Below are positions 1-8,630 of a stretch of DNA of 64,000 bases, piece after piece. The notes under the pieces were generated by a model. That model ran no database searches, was not told where the DNA came from, and was given only the letters and a program-made list of their open reading frames with translations. This stretch comes from Nibrella saemangeumensis (lineage in GTDB: Bacteria; Bacteroidota; Bacteroidia; Cytophagales; Spirosomataceae), in assembly GCF_039541915.1 (NCBI RefSeq), contig NZ_BAABHD010000022.1, positions 310,001 through 374,000 of the forward strand, in the 5' to 3' direction. The position numbers were made by a program, and so were the translations under genes. How positions within the stretch are numbered: position 1 is the stretch's first letter; each line of letters opens with the position of its first letter.

Positions 1-146
1 AAAAAGACACGCGGCTGGGTCAGGTACGGGTTGCCCAGCAGCAGATAGCCGATCAGCGGAATAAACCACGGGAACAATAAGCCATAGACCCATTTACAAT
101 GAGCGCTGAACCGGATCTGTGGCAATCGACTTCGGTAAGATTCCAT
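1..146 (-). CDS. Sensor histidine kinase, N-terminal fragment (runs off the left edge)
   Basis: The ATG is at 144-146 on the minus strand and the frame stays open to base 1. The visible 48 residues begin MESYRSRLPQIRF and contain one hydrophobic segment. They resemble the first membrane segment of the upstream kinase: both carry a pattern like 'P-W/V-F-x-P-x-x-Y-x-x-x-G-x-P/R-x-x-x-x', so this is probably a paralogous LytS/YehU-type kinase. It starts 2 bp after the stop of that kinase, so the two are cotranscribed. The catalytic part lies outside the window, so the call rests on N-terminal similarity and position only. Confidence 0.55.
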   Translation of the reverse strand, partial: MESYRSRLPQIRFSAHCKWVYGLLFPWFIPLIGYLLLGNPYLTQPRVF

Positions 147-148
147 AG

Positions 149-1216
149 TCAGGCGTTAGTCGGGTTAGGGGTAAGTAACGGTAGCTGCACGATGAACTGA
201 TTATCTTTTTCCAGAATAAGAGGCTCTGCTTCTACTAATTGACGGTATTTGGCGCTGATGTTGACCAGCCCCATACCGCCCGAGGATACCCGCAGGTTTT
301 TACGCTGCAGTGTATTGCTGACGGTGAGTTGATCCTCTTCGTCCGTGCGAATAGTAATCGTCAGGGGCGACGCGGCATCCACAATGTTGTGTTTGACCGC
401 ATTTTCGATCAGCAGTTGCATCGTAGCCGGAGGCAGGCAATAACCAAGATGGTGTTCTTTTACTTCGTATTGAAACAGGATACCCTGCCCGAACCGGATA
501 CCGAGCAGGTGGGCGTAGGAGTGAACATAGTTCAATTCGGCTTCCAGCGTGGTGAGTTCGATATGGTTGGCCTGAAGCTGGTAGCGATAGACTTTTGATA
601 GTTCACCCACGAATTTCTCGGCTTCTTCCGTGTTCTCCCCAATCAGTGCCGTCAGCGTGTTGAGCGAATTGAACAAAAAATGCGGGTTCACCTGTCCCTT
701 GATCTTATCAAACTGCTGTTGCAGCGCGGCCCGCTTTAGCTCCTCTTTCTCCTGCAGATTGTCCTGCCATTTGGCATACATATACGATACACCCAGAAAC
801 AGGCAGTAAACGATAGCAAACACCAGACCCAGGGTGCAGATGGCACGGAGGGTAGGCCAGTCGAAGCGGGTGCCAAAGAGTGGGATCTGGCTGTAGAGAA
901 AGGTATAAACGACACAAACGGTCAGTGTCAGCAGAATCAGGGAGACCAGCATCACCACCGACCGGATAAACGTCTGATGCATCTCCGGAAACCAGCGAAA
1001 AATTTGCCGGACGTTAACCGCCAGTAAGGCCAGGCCAATAACGTAGAGTGGTATAAGCAGCAGCGTAGCCAGCACGAATACGGTAAGGTTGGAGAAGAAG
1101 CGGGGGCCAATAAAGATATAATTGCCGATCGGAAGAAAGACCGGCATAATCAGCAAGTGGTACCAGAGTTCAAATCTGGCATTGGCCAGAAATTTTGCAA
1201 GGTTGGTTAAGGGCAT
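149..1216 (-). CDS. LytS/YehU-type sensor histidine kinase (His_kinase family)
   Basis: This 355-residue inner-membrane kinase has four predicted transmembrane segments between residues about 16 and 150. A short linker leads to the His_kinase domain (PF06580 type), with the phosphoacceptor His179 in NPHFLFNSLN. The ATPase part has an N box (ENAVKHN, 271-277) and a degenerate G box (GMGLVNI, about 314-320). Such kinases normally phosphorylate a LytTR response regulator; none is seen inside the window, so the partner is probably further left. The next gene begins 2 bp downstream and appears to be a second kinase of the same type. The family is clear; the signal is unknown. Confidence 0.9.
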   Translation of the reverse strand: MPLTNLAKFLANARFELWYHLLIMPVFLPIGNYIFIGPRFFSNLTVFVLATLLLIPLYVIGLALLAVNVRQIFRWFPEMHQTFIRSVVMLVSLILLTLTVCVVYTFLYSQIPLFGTRFDWPTLRAICTLGLVFAIVYCLFLGVSYMYAKWQDNLQEKEELKRAALQQQFDKIKGQVNPHFLFNSLNTLTALIGENTEEAEKFVGELSKVYRYQLQANHIELTTLEAELNYVHSYAHLLGIRFGQGILFQYEVKEHHLGYCLPPATMQLLIENAVKHNIVDAASPLTITIRTDEEDQLTVSNTLQRKNLRVSSGGMGLVNISAKYRQLVEAEPLILEKDNQFIVQLPLLTPNPTNA

Positions 1217-1429
1217 ACCTCGAATCGCAGACCGTCATCGCGCACCCGGCTGTATTTCACGGTTACTGTTGACCGTCGGGTGGTAAATACACAGCTAATT
1301 TCGAAAAATTAAGGCACAAAGTCCACCTGATTTGTTAGCTATTGTATAAACGGTCATCTGATAAAACCTATGTGGCTTTTTCCGGCTTTACATTGTAGCT
1401 TTATCGGTCGGTCTATGCGCATTTATTGT

Positions 1430-2044
1430 ATGAAGCTTTTGTGGTGTTTGTTTCTGTATAGCCTGGTGTCTGGCGTATATGCTCAATCCAAACCGGAAAC
1501 GTACGCCGGCCAGATCCGGCAGCATCGGGAGGAGTATAAAGCGGGCTTTCTGAAGTCGCCCAACAGTCCGCTTAAAACCGAAACCGACGTATCTTACCTG
1601 CGGTTTTATGAGCCAGACTCGACTTATCGCTTTGAGGCAGATGTCCGGCTGACACCCGAAGCCGAGCCGTTCGATATGCCGACATACGAAGGATTGCATA
1701 AACCCTACGTTCAGTATGCCGTACTAACGTTTACCCATAAGGGTAAGCCATACCAGTTGGCGTTGTTCCGAAGTTTGCAACTGATGCGGACTCCCCAATA
1801 CCGTGATTACCTATTTTTACCGTTCAAGGATATAACCAACGGAGAGGAAACCTACGGGGGCGGCCGCTACCTCGACTTCAAATTGGGTGATATAAAAAAC
1901 GGCAGACTCACCCTTGATTTCAACAAGGCGTATAACCCGTACTGTGCCTTCAGCGACGGGTATGCCTGCCCGGTGCCACCCAGAGAAAACCGGCTGCCCA
2001 TTGCTATTACGGTGGGTGAGAAGAACTACGGCAAACCGCATTAA
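1430..2044 (+). CDS. DUF1684 family exported protein
   Basis: I place the start at 1430 because MKLLWCLFLYSLVSGVYAQ is a good Sec signal peptide; a longer frame opens at 1370 but its first 20 residues do not look like one. The product is about 204 residues. The family hallmark is near the C-terminus: GGGRYLDF, then DFNKAYNPYCAF and CPVPPRENRLPIAI, which match DUF1684 (PF07920). The biochemical role of the family is not established to my knowledge. It stands alone on the plus strand, with its 3' end 4 bp from the convergent DUF2147 gene. Confidence 0.85.
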   Translation: MKLLWCLFLYSLVSGVYAQSKPETYAGQIRQHREEYKAGFLKSPNSPLKTETDVSYLRFYEPDSTYRFEADVRLTPEAEPFDMPTYEGLHKPYVQYAVLTFTHKGKPYQLALFRSLQLMRTPQYRDYLFLPFKDITNGEETYGGGRYLDFKLGDIKNGRLTLDFNKAYNPYCAFSDGYACPVPPRENRLPIAITVGEKNYGKPH

Positions 2045-2048
2045 CTCC

Positions 2049-2504
2049 CTACCGCACCCGCGTCCAGACCGATGTTTTCCCCAGAAAACTCATCCCCATC
2101 AGATACCCCCTGATGTGAAGGGTATTCGGGTCCTTAAGCAGCAGTTCGCAACTGTAAGTTCGACCATCCTCCGGATTGTAAATCTGGCCATTACCCCAGA
2201 CGTTTTCCCCTTCAAAGGTGAAATTGGTCATTATATCCAGGTTCAGTAACGGACGGTTGCGGAGTTTTTCGTTGGGGTTTTTCAGATCTACTTTAGGTCT
2301 TTGAGTAGCCGGGTCATGCGAATCCTGCATCCAGACCAGTCTGCCAAAATACCGGTCTCCCCGCTTATACACCTGAACCTGATTCTTTTTTCGGGCGCTC
2401 AGCCAGGTGCCAACCACCGCATCGGAATGGTTGGCCTCGGGCGCAAAGCCAGTCGAAAAGACCAGTATGAGTAGCATCCAGAGGCTATACCGCAGTACGT
2501 TCAT
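2049..2504 (-). CDS. DUF2147 family exported protein
   Basis: This 151-residue protein has an N-terminal signal peptide (hydrophobic stretch about 5-20, ending near FAPEAN). The core matches DUF2147: VVGTWLS near the start, a GRLVWM strand, then FEGENVWGNGQIYNPEDGRTY and a C-terminal IRGYLMGMSFLGKTSVWTR strand. The family forms small periplasmic or outer-membrane-associated lipocalin-like barrels of unknown ligand. It converges with the DUF1684 gene, 4 bp apart. No obvious terminator separates them. Confidence 0.85.
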   Translation of the reverse strand: MNVLRYSLWMLLILVFSTGFAPEANHSDAVVGTWLSARKKNQVQVYKRGDRYFGRLVWMQDSHDPATQRPKVDLKNPNEKLRNRPLLNLDIMTNFTFEGENVWGNGQIYNPEDGRTYSCELLLKDPNTLHIRGYLMGMSFLGKTSVWTRVR

Positions 2505-2580
2505 GAGTAATGTTGTTCTGTGTTTTGTAGTCGTCCGTATATAAACGCAGTTTAGCCCGAAATAAGTTTACGCCGGCGCG

Positions 2581-3366
2581 TTACTGATGCCTTAAAACGA
2601 TTGGCGGTGCGCCGGAAACAGAAAAAGCCGGCGCGACTTTGGTGCCCTGTCGGGTGGTGGCATGCCCCCGCGTTTGCTCCTGACGGCACAGCGAGGCAAC
2701 CTGTAATGCCTGTTGCAGAATTTGATGGGGCGCATCGATCACGCTGGCTACGACGGCCACACTGGGCAGCGTAAATGTAAAGCCGAGGAATCCATTTTTC
2801 TCCGGGCGCTGATCCAGGTAACAAAGGGTGGGTGTGATACGTGCATAGCGGCCTAACGCCTGCGCGGGGCAGGAGTAGAGTACCGAATCGATCCCATCCA
2901 GATACGTTAACCCCATAGCGGCCAGGTAAGCCAGGTAATAAACTCCACTATGCCGGAACTCTTTCAGCACACAGATCCGGCTGAATTCAGCCTTTGGGTC
3001 CAGATAGCTCTGTCTGGTGCCGGGCTGGTAATCAAATACAGCTTCCGAGGGTAACCCATATCCGGTGGCCGGGCGCACAGAAAGGTCCCACTCCGCCCGG
3101 ATCTCATCGAGAGCATAGGCTGTCTGAGGAACAATCTGGCGCTTCACGACCCGTATGCCGGCGATCTGCCGCCCCTTATGGAAAATTCCGACTAAGTGAG
3201 AACGCCAGTCGTACGGGTCCAGATCCAGATTACCTTTCTTGTCGTCAATGCCAAACGCATCTTTAAACAAGGTGTACCGAAGCCGTAAGTGCTCAACAAT
3301 ATTTTCTTTTTGAGTCAATTCACGTATTTCCAGCGTTTCCAGCATGGATAGAATGTCGTAGTACAT
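2581..3366 (-). CDS. FeeM-like N-acyl transferase (GNAT/autoinducer-synthase fold), putative
   Basis: This 261-residue cytosolic protein looks like the N-acyl amino acid synthase/PEP-CTERM-associated acyltransferase group, which shares the GNAT-like fold of LuxI synthases. Residues about 20-60 carry LRLRYTLFKDAFGI and DPYDWRSHLVGIF. A core GIRVVKRQI strand follows, and then EFSRICVLKEFRHSGVYY, the usual acyl-donor-binding region. The last 30 residues are low-complexity and unlike the family core. An internal ATG at 3343-3345 is an alternative start. It lies 33 bp after the desaturase gene on the same strand, suggesting that the two act on one acyl product. The acceptor is unknown. Confidence 0.6.
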   Translation of the reverse strand: MYYDILSMLETLEIRELTQKENIVEHLRLRYTLFKDAFGIDDKKGNLDLDPYDWRSHLVGIFHKGRQIAGIRVVKRQIVPQTAYALDEIRAEWDLSVRPATGYGLPSEAVFDYQPGTRQSYLDPKAEFSRICVLKEFRHSGVYYLAYLAAMGLTYLDGIDSVLYSCPAQALGRYARITPTLCYLDQRPEKNGFLGFTFTLPSVAVVASVIDAPHQILQQALQVASLCRQEQTRGHATTRQGTKVAPAFSVSGAPPIVLRHQ

Positions 3367-3399
3367 GGTTTTGTTGGTGTGGTGTGGATAAATGGTGTA

Positions 3400-4370
3400 T
3401 CACTTCTGAATGAACTCCCGGAATTTGCTGGTAAACGACTCCGACCGGCGGTTGAGGAACCAGGAGAATTCATTGGTGTTTTCGTGGCCCAGTTCAGGCG
3501 TGTAGCGCTCAATATGCTGCTGCGTCCTGGGCAATTTGTACCAGGGCACCCACGGGAACAGGTGGTGCGCCGTGTGCATGTTGAAATTGAGCAGCACCCA
3601 GTCGGACCAGAAGGGAATGGTGTCGCAGGAGTGGGTCGTTACATCCTGCTCCCACAGCGCCAGGGGCTTCTGCGTGTCGATGTGCGGAGCGTCGATATGG
3701 TGCGGCAGGTTAATATTTTCTTCGATCACCAGTAAGAGCAACGAAGCGGGCAGAAACCAGATCAGGAAGGTTGTGAAGATACCCAGTTGCCAGATAGCCA
3801 GCCCAAAGCAGGCGTAAGCGAGCAGGTAGCCGATCTGATAGGTGATTTCCTTCTTTGTTCCTTTGCTGCGGTCACTTTGCTGCCACTCTTTAAACGGCAG
3901 CATCCAGAGCGCGAGCCGTTCGTTGAAAGCGATGAACGGAACGTAGATCGACCACATGAAGTTGAAGCGCTGCAACTTGGCGTCGGAGGCACTCGACAGG
4001 TAAGCGATCATGCGCTTGTGGGTGGGGTCGCCCATACTGCCCGACCAGCTGTGGTGATCCAAATGCGATTGCCGACGCGGCAGGAAAGGCAGGCCAATAA
4101 ACAGGCTCAGAAAATGGCCCAGTGCCTCGTTGTGCGCTCTCCGTTTAAAGACCGCCAGATGACAGCATCGTGGTGAATAACATACAAATGAATCAGCGCA
4201 ACGATCAGTAACAACTGACCAATCAGCCAGCTCATCCATTGGTAGTGAGTGGTAAGCTGCCAAGAAGCGGTAAGTAGGGCCGCATCAACGAATAAAATGA
4301 GCAGGCTGGGCAGCGCTGTGTAGGATTCTTTGACTTCAGCGCGAATCTGAGTCCAGGTAACTTTGTTCAT
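3400..4370 (-). pseudogene. Fatty acid desaturase, split by a one-base frameshift in its first histidine box
   Basis: The start ATG is at 4368-4370 (MNKVTWTQIRAEVKESY). The first frame reads two membrane segments and then YVIHHDAV, where it leaves the family pattern. The second frame continues the protein as HLAVFKRRAHNEALGHF, with the second His box SHLDHH, the third box HTAHH and the stop at 3400. Adding one base near 4161-4163 joins the frames, restores the first box HDAVH and gives 323 residues; the span is 971 nt, one short of a multiple of three. The family inserts double bonds into acyl chains with a di-iron centre in the membrane. This is either a recent pseudogene or a sequencing error. 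The second and third boxes are intact. Confidence 0.8.
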
Positions 4371-4493
4371 GATAAACAGGTGTTGGCGTGGATGATGTTG
4401 TAAAGGTATCATCCAGCCACACCCTGAGCCAAGCGACCGCAGCCCCACTCGTTGAACCGGGCGACCCACTCGTCAAATTCAATTGCCAAATCG

Positions 4494-4526
4494 TAAAAAA
4501 GCCCCGACACCAAAGCGCCGGGGCTG
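4494..4526 (-). terminator. Rho-independent terminator of the enolase-superfamily gene
   Basis: On the minus strand a 7-bp GC-rich stem (AGCCCCG / CGGGGCT, arms 4519-4525 and 4500-4506) is followed directly by a T tract (4494-4499 read as A on the plus strand). It lies about 80 bp after the stop of the gene at 4606-6081, separating it from the desaturase transcript. Confidence 0.7.
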
Positions 4527-4605
4527 ATACTGCTAACTTCAAGCCGGAGTGAACAACCTGCTTACCGGAGCACCGGCCGCTGCAAATTGCCCACTGCCCG
4601 GTGAC

Positions 4606-6081
4606 TTAACTCCATTCGCGGTCGTTGGAGTCGCGGGTATTCCAGGAGTCGGTCGGGGCGAACCACTGCGTATCTTTCTTGAGGAACTTCTTGGCGGCTT
4701 CTTCGTTTAGTTCGACGCCCAGGCCCGGTCTGTCAGGTACCCGAACAAAGCCTTTGTCGGCTATGGGCTTCAGGCCAGTAACGATGTCTTCCCAACCGGC
4801 CACATCGACGCCATGGTGTTCCAGCGCCACAAAGTTTTCGGTAGCGGCCGCGCAGTGTATGTTGGCCATCATTGAGATGGGCGAGCCGGCAAAGTGCATC
4901 GCCATCGGAATACCCCGCTCTTCGGCATAATCCCCGATCTTCTTGGTCTCCAGAATACCGCCCGACGAAGCCAGATCCGGGTGAATCATATCAATGGCCT
5001 TCGCGTCGATCAATTTGATGAATTCTTCTTTCAGGTAAATATCTTCACCGGTCAGCGTCGGTGTTTCAATAGCGTCCGAAATCTGTTTCCATTGGTCGGT
5101 GTAGAACCAGGGCACCAGGTCTTCGAGCCATGCCAGCCGGAACGGCTCCATCGCCTTACCAATCTGAATAGCCGTGTTTACGTCGAAGTGACCGAAGTGG
5201 TCGGCCGCCAGCGGTGTTTCGTAGCCGACAATTTCACGAACTCGACCGACATGCTCTACCAGTTGGTCCATGCCTTTTTTGGTCACCTGAATGCGGGTGA
5301 AGGGGTGCTTGGTATTCGCATAATTACCAAACTTGCCCGGAGCGCTGTCATTCCACTGCTGCCGGACACTCCACTGCTTGGCACCGACCAGCGCATCTTT
5401 CTTATCTGCCAGCATCCCGATACCGAAGTCCATCTTCAGGAAGGTAAAGCCCTGATCCCGGCGTTTTTCCATGTTTTTGGCAAACTCCTCATACGTTTTA
5501 CCTTCCGGGGTATCGGCATAAATCCGGATGAAGTCGCGGAATTTGCCGCCCAGCATCTGGTAGACCGGGACATTATAGGCTTTACCGGCCAGATCCCACA
5601 GCGCCATTTCAACGCCACAGACACCCCCGGCCGCCCGGCTATGGTTACCAAACTGTTTAATCTCCTTAAAAATTTTCTCTACGTTACAGGGGTTTTTACC
5701 CAGCAGCCGGCTCTTGAGCATGAGCGCGTAGTTCGGGCTGGCTCCGTCGCGCACTTCGCCCCAGCCAACAAGGCCCTGGTTGGTATCAATACGGATAATC
5801 GGACTGCCGAAGGGTACACCCACCAAATGGGCAATGCGCAGGTCGGTAATCTTCAGGTCGGAGGGCTTGGAAGCTTTCTGTACCTTCTGGGTCAGAAACT
5901 CCATTTCCTGCTCCACCTTACCGTCGAACAGCATCCCCAGCGAAAGGCCACCCAGCGCCGAGTTGCGCAGGAAACTACGGCGGTCGCCCGCGGGCAGGTC
6001 AGTATCAGCAGCTTGTTTGGTGGAAGTACCTGGCCCCGGATGGTTCTTGGGTAACTGAAACAGGTGCTTGAAATTTTTCAT
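4606..6081 (-). CDS. Tat-exported enolase-superfamily (mandelate racemase/sugar-acid dehydratase-like) enzyme
   Basis: This 491-residue protein carries a twin-arginine signal (RRSFLR, from R34-R35, then ALGGLSLGML), so it is probably folded before export. The MR/MLE fold follows: the capping N-domain (about 78-170), then a barrel with K216 in LKMD, metal ligands D294 (AADHFGHF), E320 (WLEDLV) and E346 (TGEDIYL), and the likely catalytic His396 (MHFAGSP). The second position of the usual KxK pair is Asp218, which fits acid-sugar dehydratases better than racemases. Substrate cannot be read from sequence. It is divergent from two exported RraA-family genes, which suggests a shared sugar-acid route in the periplasm. 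Confidence 0.8.
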   Translation of the reverse strand: MKNFKHLFQLPKNHPGPGTSTKQAADTDLPAGDRRSFLRNSALGGLSLGMLFDGKVEQEMEFLTQKVQKASKPSDLKITDLRIAHLVGVPFGSPIIRIDTNQGLVGWGEVRDGASPNYALMLKSRLLGKNPCNVEKIFKEIKQFGNHSRAAGGVCGVEMALWDLAGKAYNVPVYQMLGGKFRDFIRIYADTPEGKTYEEFAKNMEKRRDQGFTFLKMDFGIGMLADKKDALVGAKQWSVRQQWNDSAPGKFGNYANTKHPFTRIQVTKKGMDQLVEHVGRVREIVGYETPLAADHFGHFDVNTAIQIGKAMEPFRLAWLEDLVPWFYTDQWKQISDAIETPTLTGEDIYLKEEFIKLIDAKAIDMIHPDLASSGGILETKKIGDYAEERGIPMAMHFAGSPISMMANIHCAAATENFVALEHHGVDVAGWEDIVTGLKPIADKGFVRVPDRPGLGVELNEEAAKKFLKKDTQWFAPTDSWNTRDSNDREWS

Positions 6082-6246
6082 GGGTCTATAAGGGTTTTTA
6101 GGGAATTAGCGCTACTTCAACAAAAAAGCGGAAAAATATCGAGATATAATTCTATTAATCGTGAAATTTATACATTTACCTGCTTTACTCAAAAAAGTGG
6201 CGTGCCTGATTGAATCACGTAAACTCCTTAAACCTTTATAAGAATT

Positions 6247-7179
6247 ATGAATAAGAAAGCACTACTGGTGCTGGCATTGATGGTCAGTGGATTCTGCGCC
6301 AGTGCCCAGCGTGTAGGTTCAAGTCCTGAGCATATTCAGGCGCTAACGTCTAAGTGGCAGGGCGAGCGGTTTCCGGATGGGCGCCCGAAAGTACCTGATA
6401 TCGTTGTGGAACGGCTGAAAAATTGTACGCTGGAACAAGTCTGGGGGTATATGGAGCGGAAAGGCTACCGCAACCAGGTTGAGCGCGACTGGATTATCCT
6501 GAAGCCCGGTGAAACCATGACCGGCCGCGTGGTAACCGCTCAGTTTATGCCTACCCGTCCCGACCTCGACAGCCTGGTGCGGGCGCAGGGCAAAGCCGAA
6601 GGCCGCTCTCAGAAAGGGGGCATCAACATCTGGCCCATCGATATCCTGACCAAAGGCGATGTGTACGTTGCCGATGGCTACGGCAAGATCAAAGACGGTA
6701 CGCTGATCGGCTCCAGCCTGGGTAACGCCATCTACGGCAAAACCGGCAATGGCGTGATCTTCTACGGCTCCATCCGGGATATGCAGGAGCTGAGAGATAC
6801 CAAAGGCTTTAATGCCTGGGTAAAAGGTCATCACCCTTCGTACATCAAAGACATGACGCCTACCGCCATCAACGCGCCCATCCGCATCGGCGAGGTGACG
6901 GTACTGCCGGGCGATATAGTGTTCGCCAACGAATACGGGGTTGCCTTTGTACCGGCTCATCTGGTCGAAGGGCTGGTTTCCGCTTCGGAAATGACCGCGT
7001 TGCGCGACGAATTTGAGCGTTACCTGTTGCAGCAGAGTAAATACCCGTCGGGGGAGATCCACGGCGACTGGTCCGACAAGATCAAAAATGAATTCAGAAC
7101 CTGGGTAGGCAAATACCCCAAAAAGCTGGCGGTAACCCAGAAAGAGATTGAAGCCTATCTGGCCAAAGATGGTCATTAA
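6247..7179 (+). CDS. Exported RraA-family (HMG/CHA aldolase-like) protein, copy 1
   Basis: This 310-residue protein has a Sec signal peptide (MNKKALLVLALMVSGFCASAQ). The RraA/dimethylmenaquinone methyltransferase-like fold is clear from GDVYVADGYGKI (about 137-148), then G-rich helices and the GSIRD motif with R177-D178, the residues that bind substrate and metal in class II HMG/CHA aldolases. The family also includes RNase E regulators, but an exported copy cannot do that job, so a lyase role on keto-acids is more likely. It heads an apparent operon with a second copy (14 bp gap) and then recX. A 29-nt stretch at 6364-6392 is identical in copy 2. Confidence 0.85.
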   Translation: MNKKALLVLALMVSGFCASAQRVGSSPEHIQALTSKWQGERFPDGRPKVPDIVVERLKNCTLEQVWGYMERKGYRNQVERDWIILKPGETMTGRVVTAQFMPTRPDLDSLVRAQGKAEGRSQKGGINIWPIDILTKGDVYVADGYGKIKDGTLIGSSLGNAIYGKTGNGVIFYGSIRDMQELRDTKGFNAWVKGHHPSYIKDMTPTAINAPIRIGEVTVLPGDIVFANEYGVAFVPAHLVEGLVSASEMTALRDEFERYLLQQSKYPSGEIHGDWSDKIKNEFRTWVGKYPKKLAVTQKEIEAYLAKDGH

Positions 7180-7193
7180 TTCAAGAGCTGACG

Positions 7194-8135
7194 ATGAATG
7201 TAAACCGGTTTTCTATTGCAGTCGTATTATCACTCCTCTTTACTACGGTAGGAGGAGTTTCTTTATTTGCCCAGACAATTTCCAGAGACGAACTGGTCTT
7301 CCTGACCTCGGAGTGGAAAGGGGAGCGGTTTCCGGATGGGCGCCCGAAAGTGGCGGACAACCTGCTGGGGCGGGCCAGAAACATTGGTATTGCCGATGCC
7401 TGGACGGTGCTGAAGAACGAAGGCTACCTGAACCAGTACGAAGGTAACTGGAAGATGGTGCGCGACGATGTGCCGGTAGTCGGGCGGGCTGTTACGGCCA
7501 TGTTTATGCCCAGTCGGCCGGATGTTGAAAAAAACATCAAGGAGCGCGGTATTAGCAAACAGGGCCGCAAAGGCAACACCAACTCCTGGCCGATTGATGT
7601 CTTGACCAAAGGCGATGTGTACGTAGCTGATGGTTTCGGCAAAATCGGCGGAGGAACGCTGATTGGGGCCACCCTGGCGAACTCCATCTTCAGCAAGTCC
7701 GGCAACGGCGTTATTTTCAACGGAGCCGCCCGCGATCTGGCCGAAATCCAGACCATTCAGGGCTTCAATGCCTTTGTCCGGGACTTCCACCCATCTTTTC
7801 TGGAAGAAATGGTGCTGATGGGCCTGAACACGCCCATTCGGATCGGCAGTGCGATGGTGCTGCCCGGTGATCTGGTCATGGCCCAGCGTGAAGGCGTGCT
7901 GTTCATCCCGGCGCACCTGGCCGAGCAGGTTATCAGCACCTGCGAGTTTGTGACCCGTAAGGATAAGTTTGGGTTTGAAATGGTGAAGTCCGGCCGCTAC
8001 ACCGCCGGCCAGATCGACAGCCAGTGGAACGACGATCTGAAAAATGAATTTCTCAAATGGCTTGCCCAGCACCCTGAACTCGGCAGCATGAACCGCGCCG
8101 ACCTGGACAGAGTAATGAGTAAGCGAACGTGGTAA
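7194..8135 (+). CDS. Exported RraA-family protein, copy 2
   Basis: This 313-residue paralogue of the preceding gene also has a signal peptide (about residues 1-26, ending SLFAQ). It keeps the same order of motifs: SEWKGERFPDGRPKV near the mature N-terminus, GDVYVADGFGKI, and the R-D pair in AARDLAE. The 29-nt identity at 7323-7351 with copy 1, and a conserved run around the GDVYV codons, indicate tandem duplication or gene conversion. The two proteins are diverged elsewhere, so they may form a heteromer or act on different substrates. Start chosen at the first ATG, 14 bp after the previous stop. Confidence 0.85.
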   Translation: MNVNRFSIAVVLSLLFTTVGGVSLFAQTISRDELVFLTSEWKGERFPDGRPKVADNLLGRARNIGIADAWTVLKNEGYLNQYEGNWKMVRDDVPVVGRAVTAMFMPSRPDVEKNIKERGISKQGRKGNTNSWPIDVLTKGDVYVADGFGKIGGGTLIGATLANSIFSKSGNGVIFNGAARDLAEIQTIQGFNAFVRDFHPSFLEEMVLMGLNTPIRIGSAMVLPGDLVMAQREGVLFIPAHLAEQVISTCEFVTRKDKFGFEMVKSGRYTAGQIDSQWNDDLKNEFLKWLAQHPELGSMNRADLDRVMSKRTW

Positions 8136-8171
8136 ACCGAACTGGCCGCCTTTCCCGTGTGTTTTACAAGT

Positions 8172-8630
8172 ATGACTGATCGCTTAAAAGATGCGCTGCG
8201 AAAGGCGGCTTCGTTCTGTGCCTATCAGGAGCGTACCCAGCAGGAGGTGCGCGAACGGCTCGATGACTGGGGGATTTACGGCGACGATGCCGATGAGGTA
8301 ATCGCTGAACTGATTACTCTGAATTACCTGAACGAAGAGCGATTTGCCAAAACATTTGCCGGTGGAAAGTTCCGGGTGAAGCAGTGGGGAAAACGAAAGA
8401 TCCGGCAGCATTTGCAGCAGCGCGGCATTACCGGCTATAATTTGGATCAGGCAATGACCGAGATCGGGGCAGACGACTACCGCGAAGCGCTGGCGGCCCT
8501 GCTCGATAAAAAGCGCCGGAGCCTGCGCGACGATAATCCGCTTGTAATAAAGCAGAAACTGGCCCGCTATGCCATGAGCAAAGGCTACGAATCCGACCTG
8601 ATCTGGCAGGTGCTGGGCGAGGCAGAATAA
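8172..8630 (+). CDS. recX: Regulatory protein RecX
   Basis: This 152-residue, helix-rich protein matches RecX, which binds RecA filaments and limits recombinase activity. It shows the tandem three-helix repeats of the family: CAYQERTQQEVRERLDDWG, LNYLNEERFAKTFAGGKFR, KQWGKRKIRQHLQQRGI and a C-terminal YAMSKGYESDLIWQVL. The start at 8172 (MTDRLKDALRKA) is preferred to an in-frame ATG five codons upstream. It follows the RraA pair by 36 bp. recA is not in the window. Confidence 0.9.
   Translation: MTDRLKDALRKAASFCAYQERTQQEVRERLDDWGIYGDDADEVIAELITLNYLNEERFAKTFAGGKFRVKQWGKRKIRQHLQQRGITGYNLDQAMTEIGADDYREALAALLDKKRRSLRDDNPLVIKQKLARYAMSKGYESDLIWQVLGEAE

Noticed and set aside
1370..1429. Upstream extension of the DUF1684 gene
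   Set aside because: The 20 extra residues precede a good signal peptide and would bury it.
4894..6054. 386-codon open frame antisense to the enolase-superfamily gene
   Set aside because: The sense frame has a Tat signal and complete metal site; the antisense product has no domain or signal.
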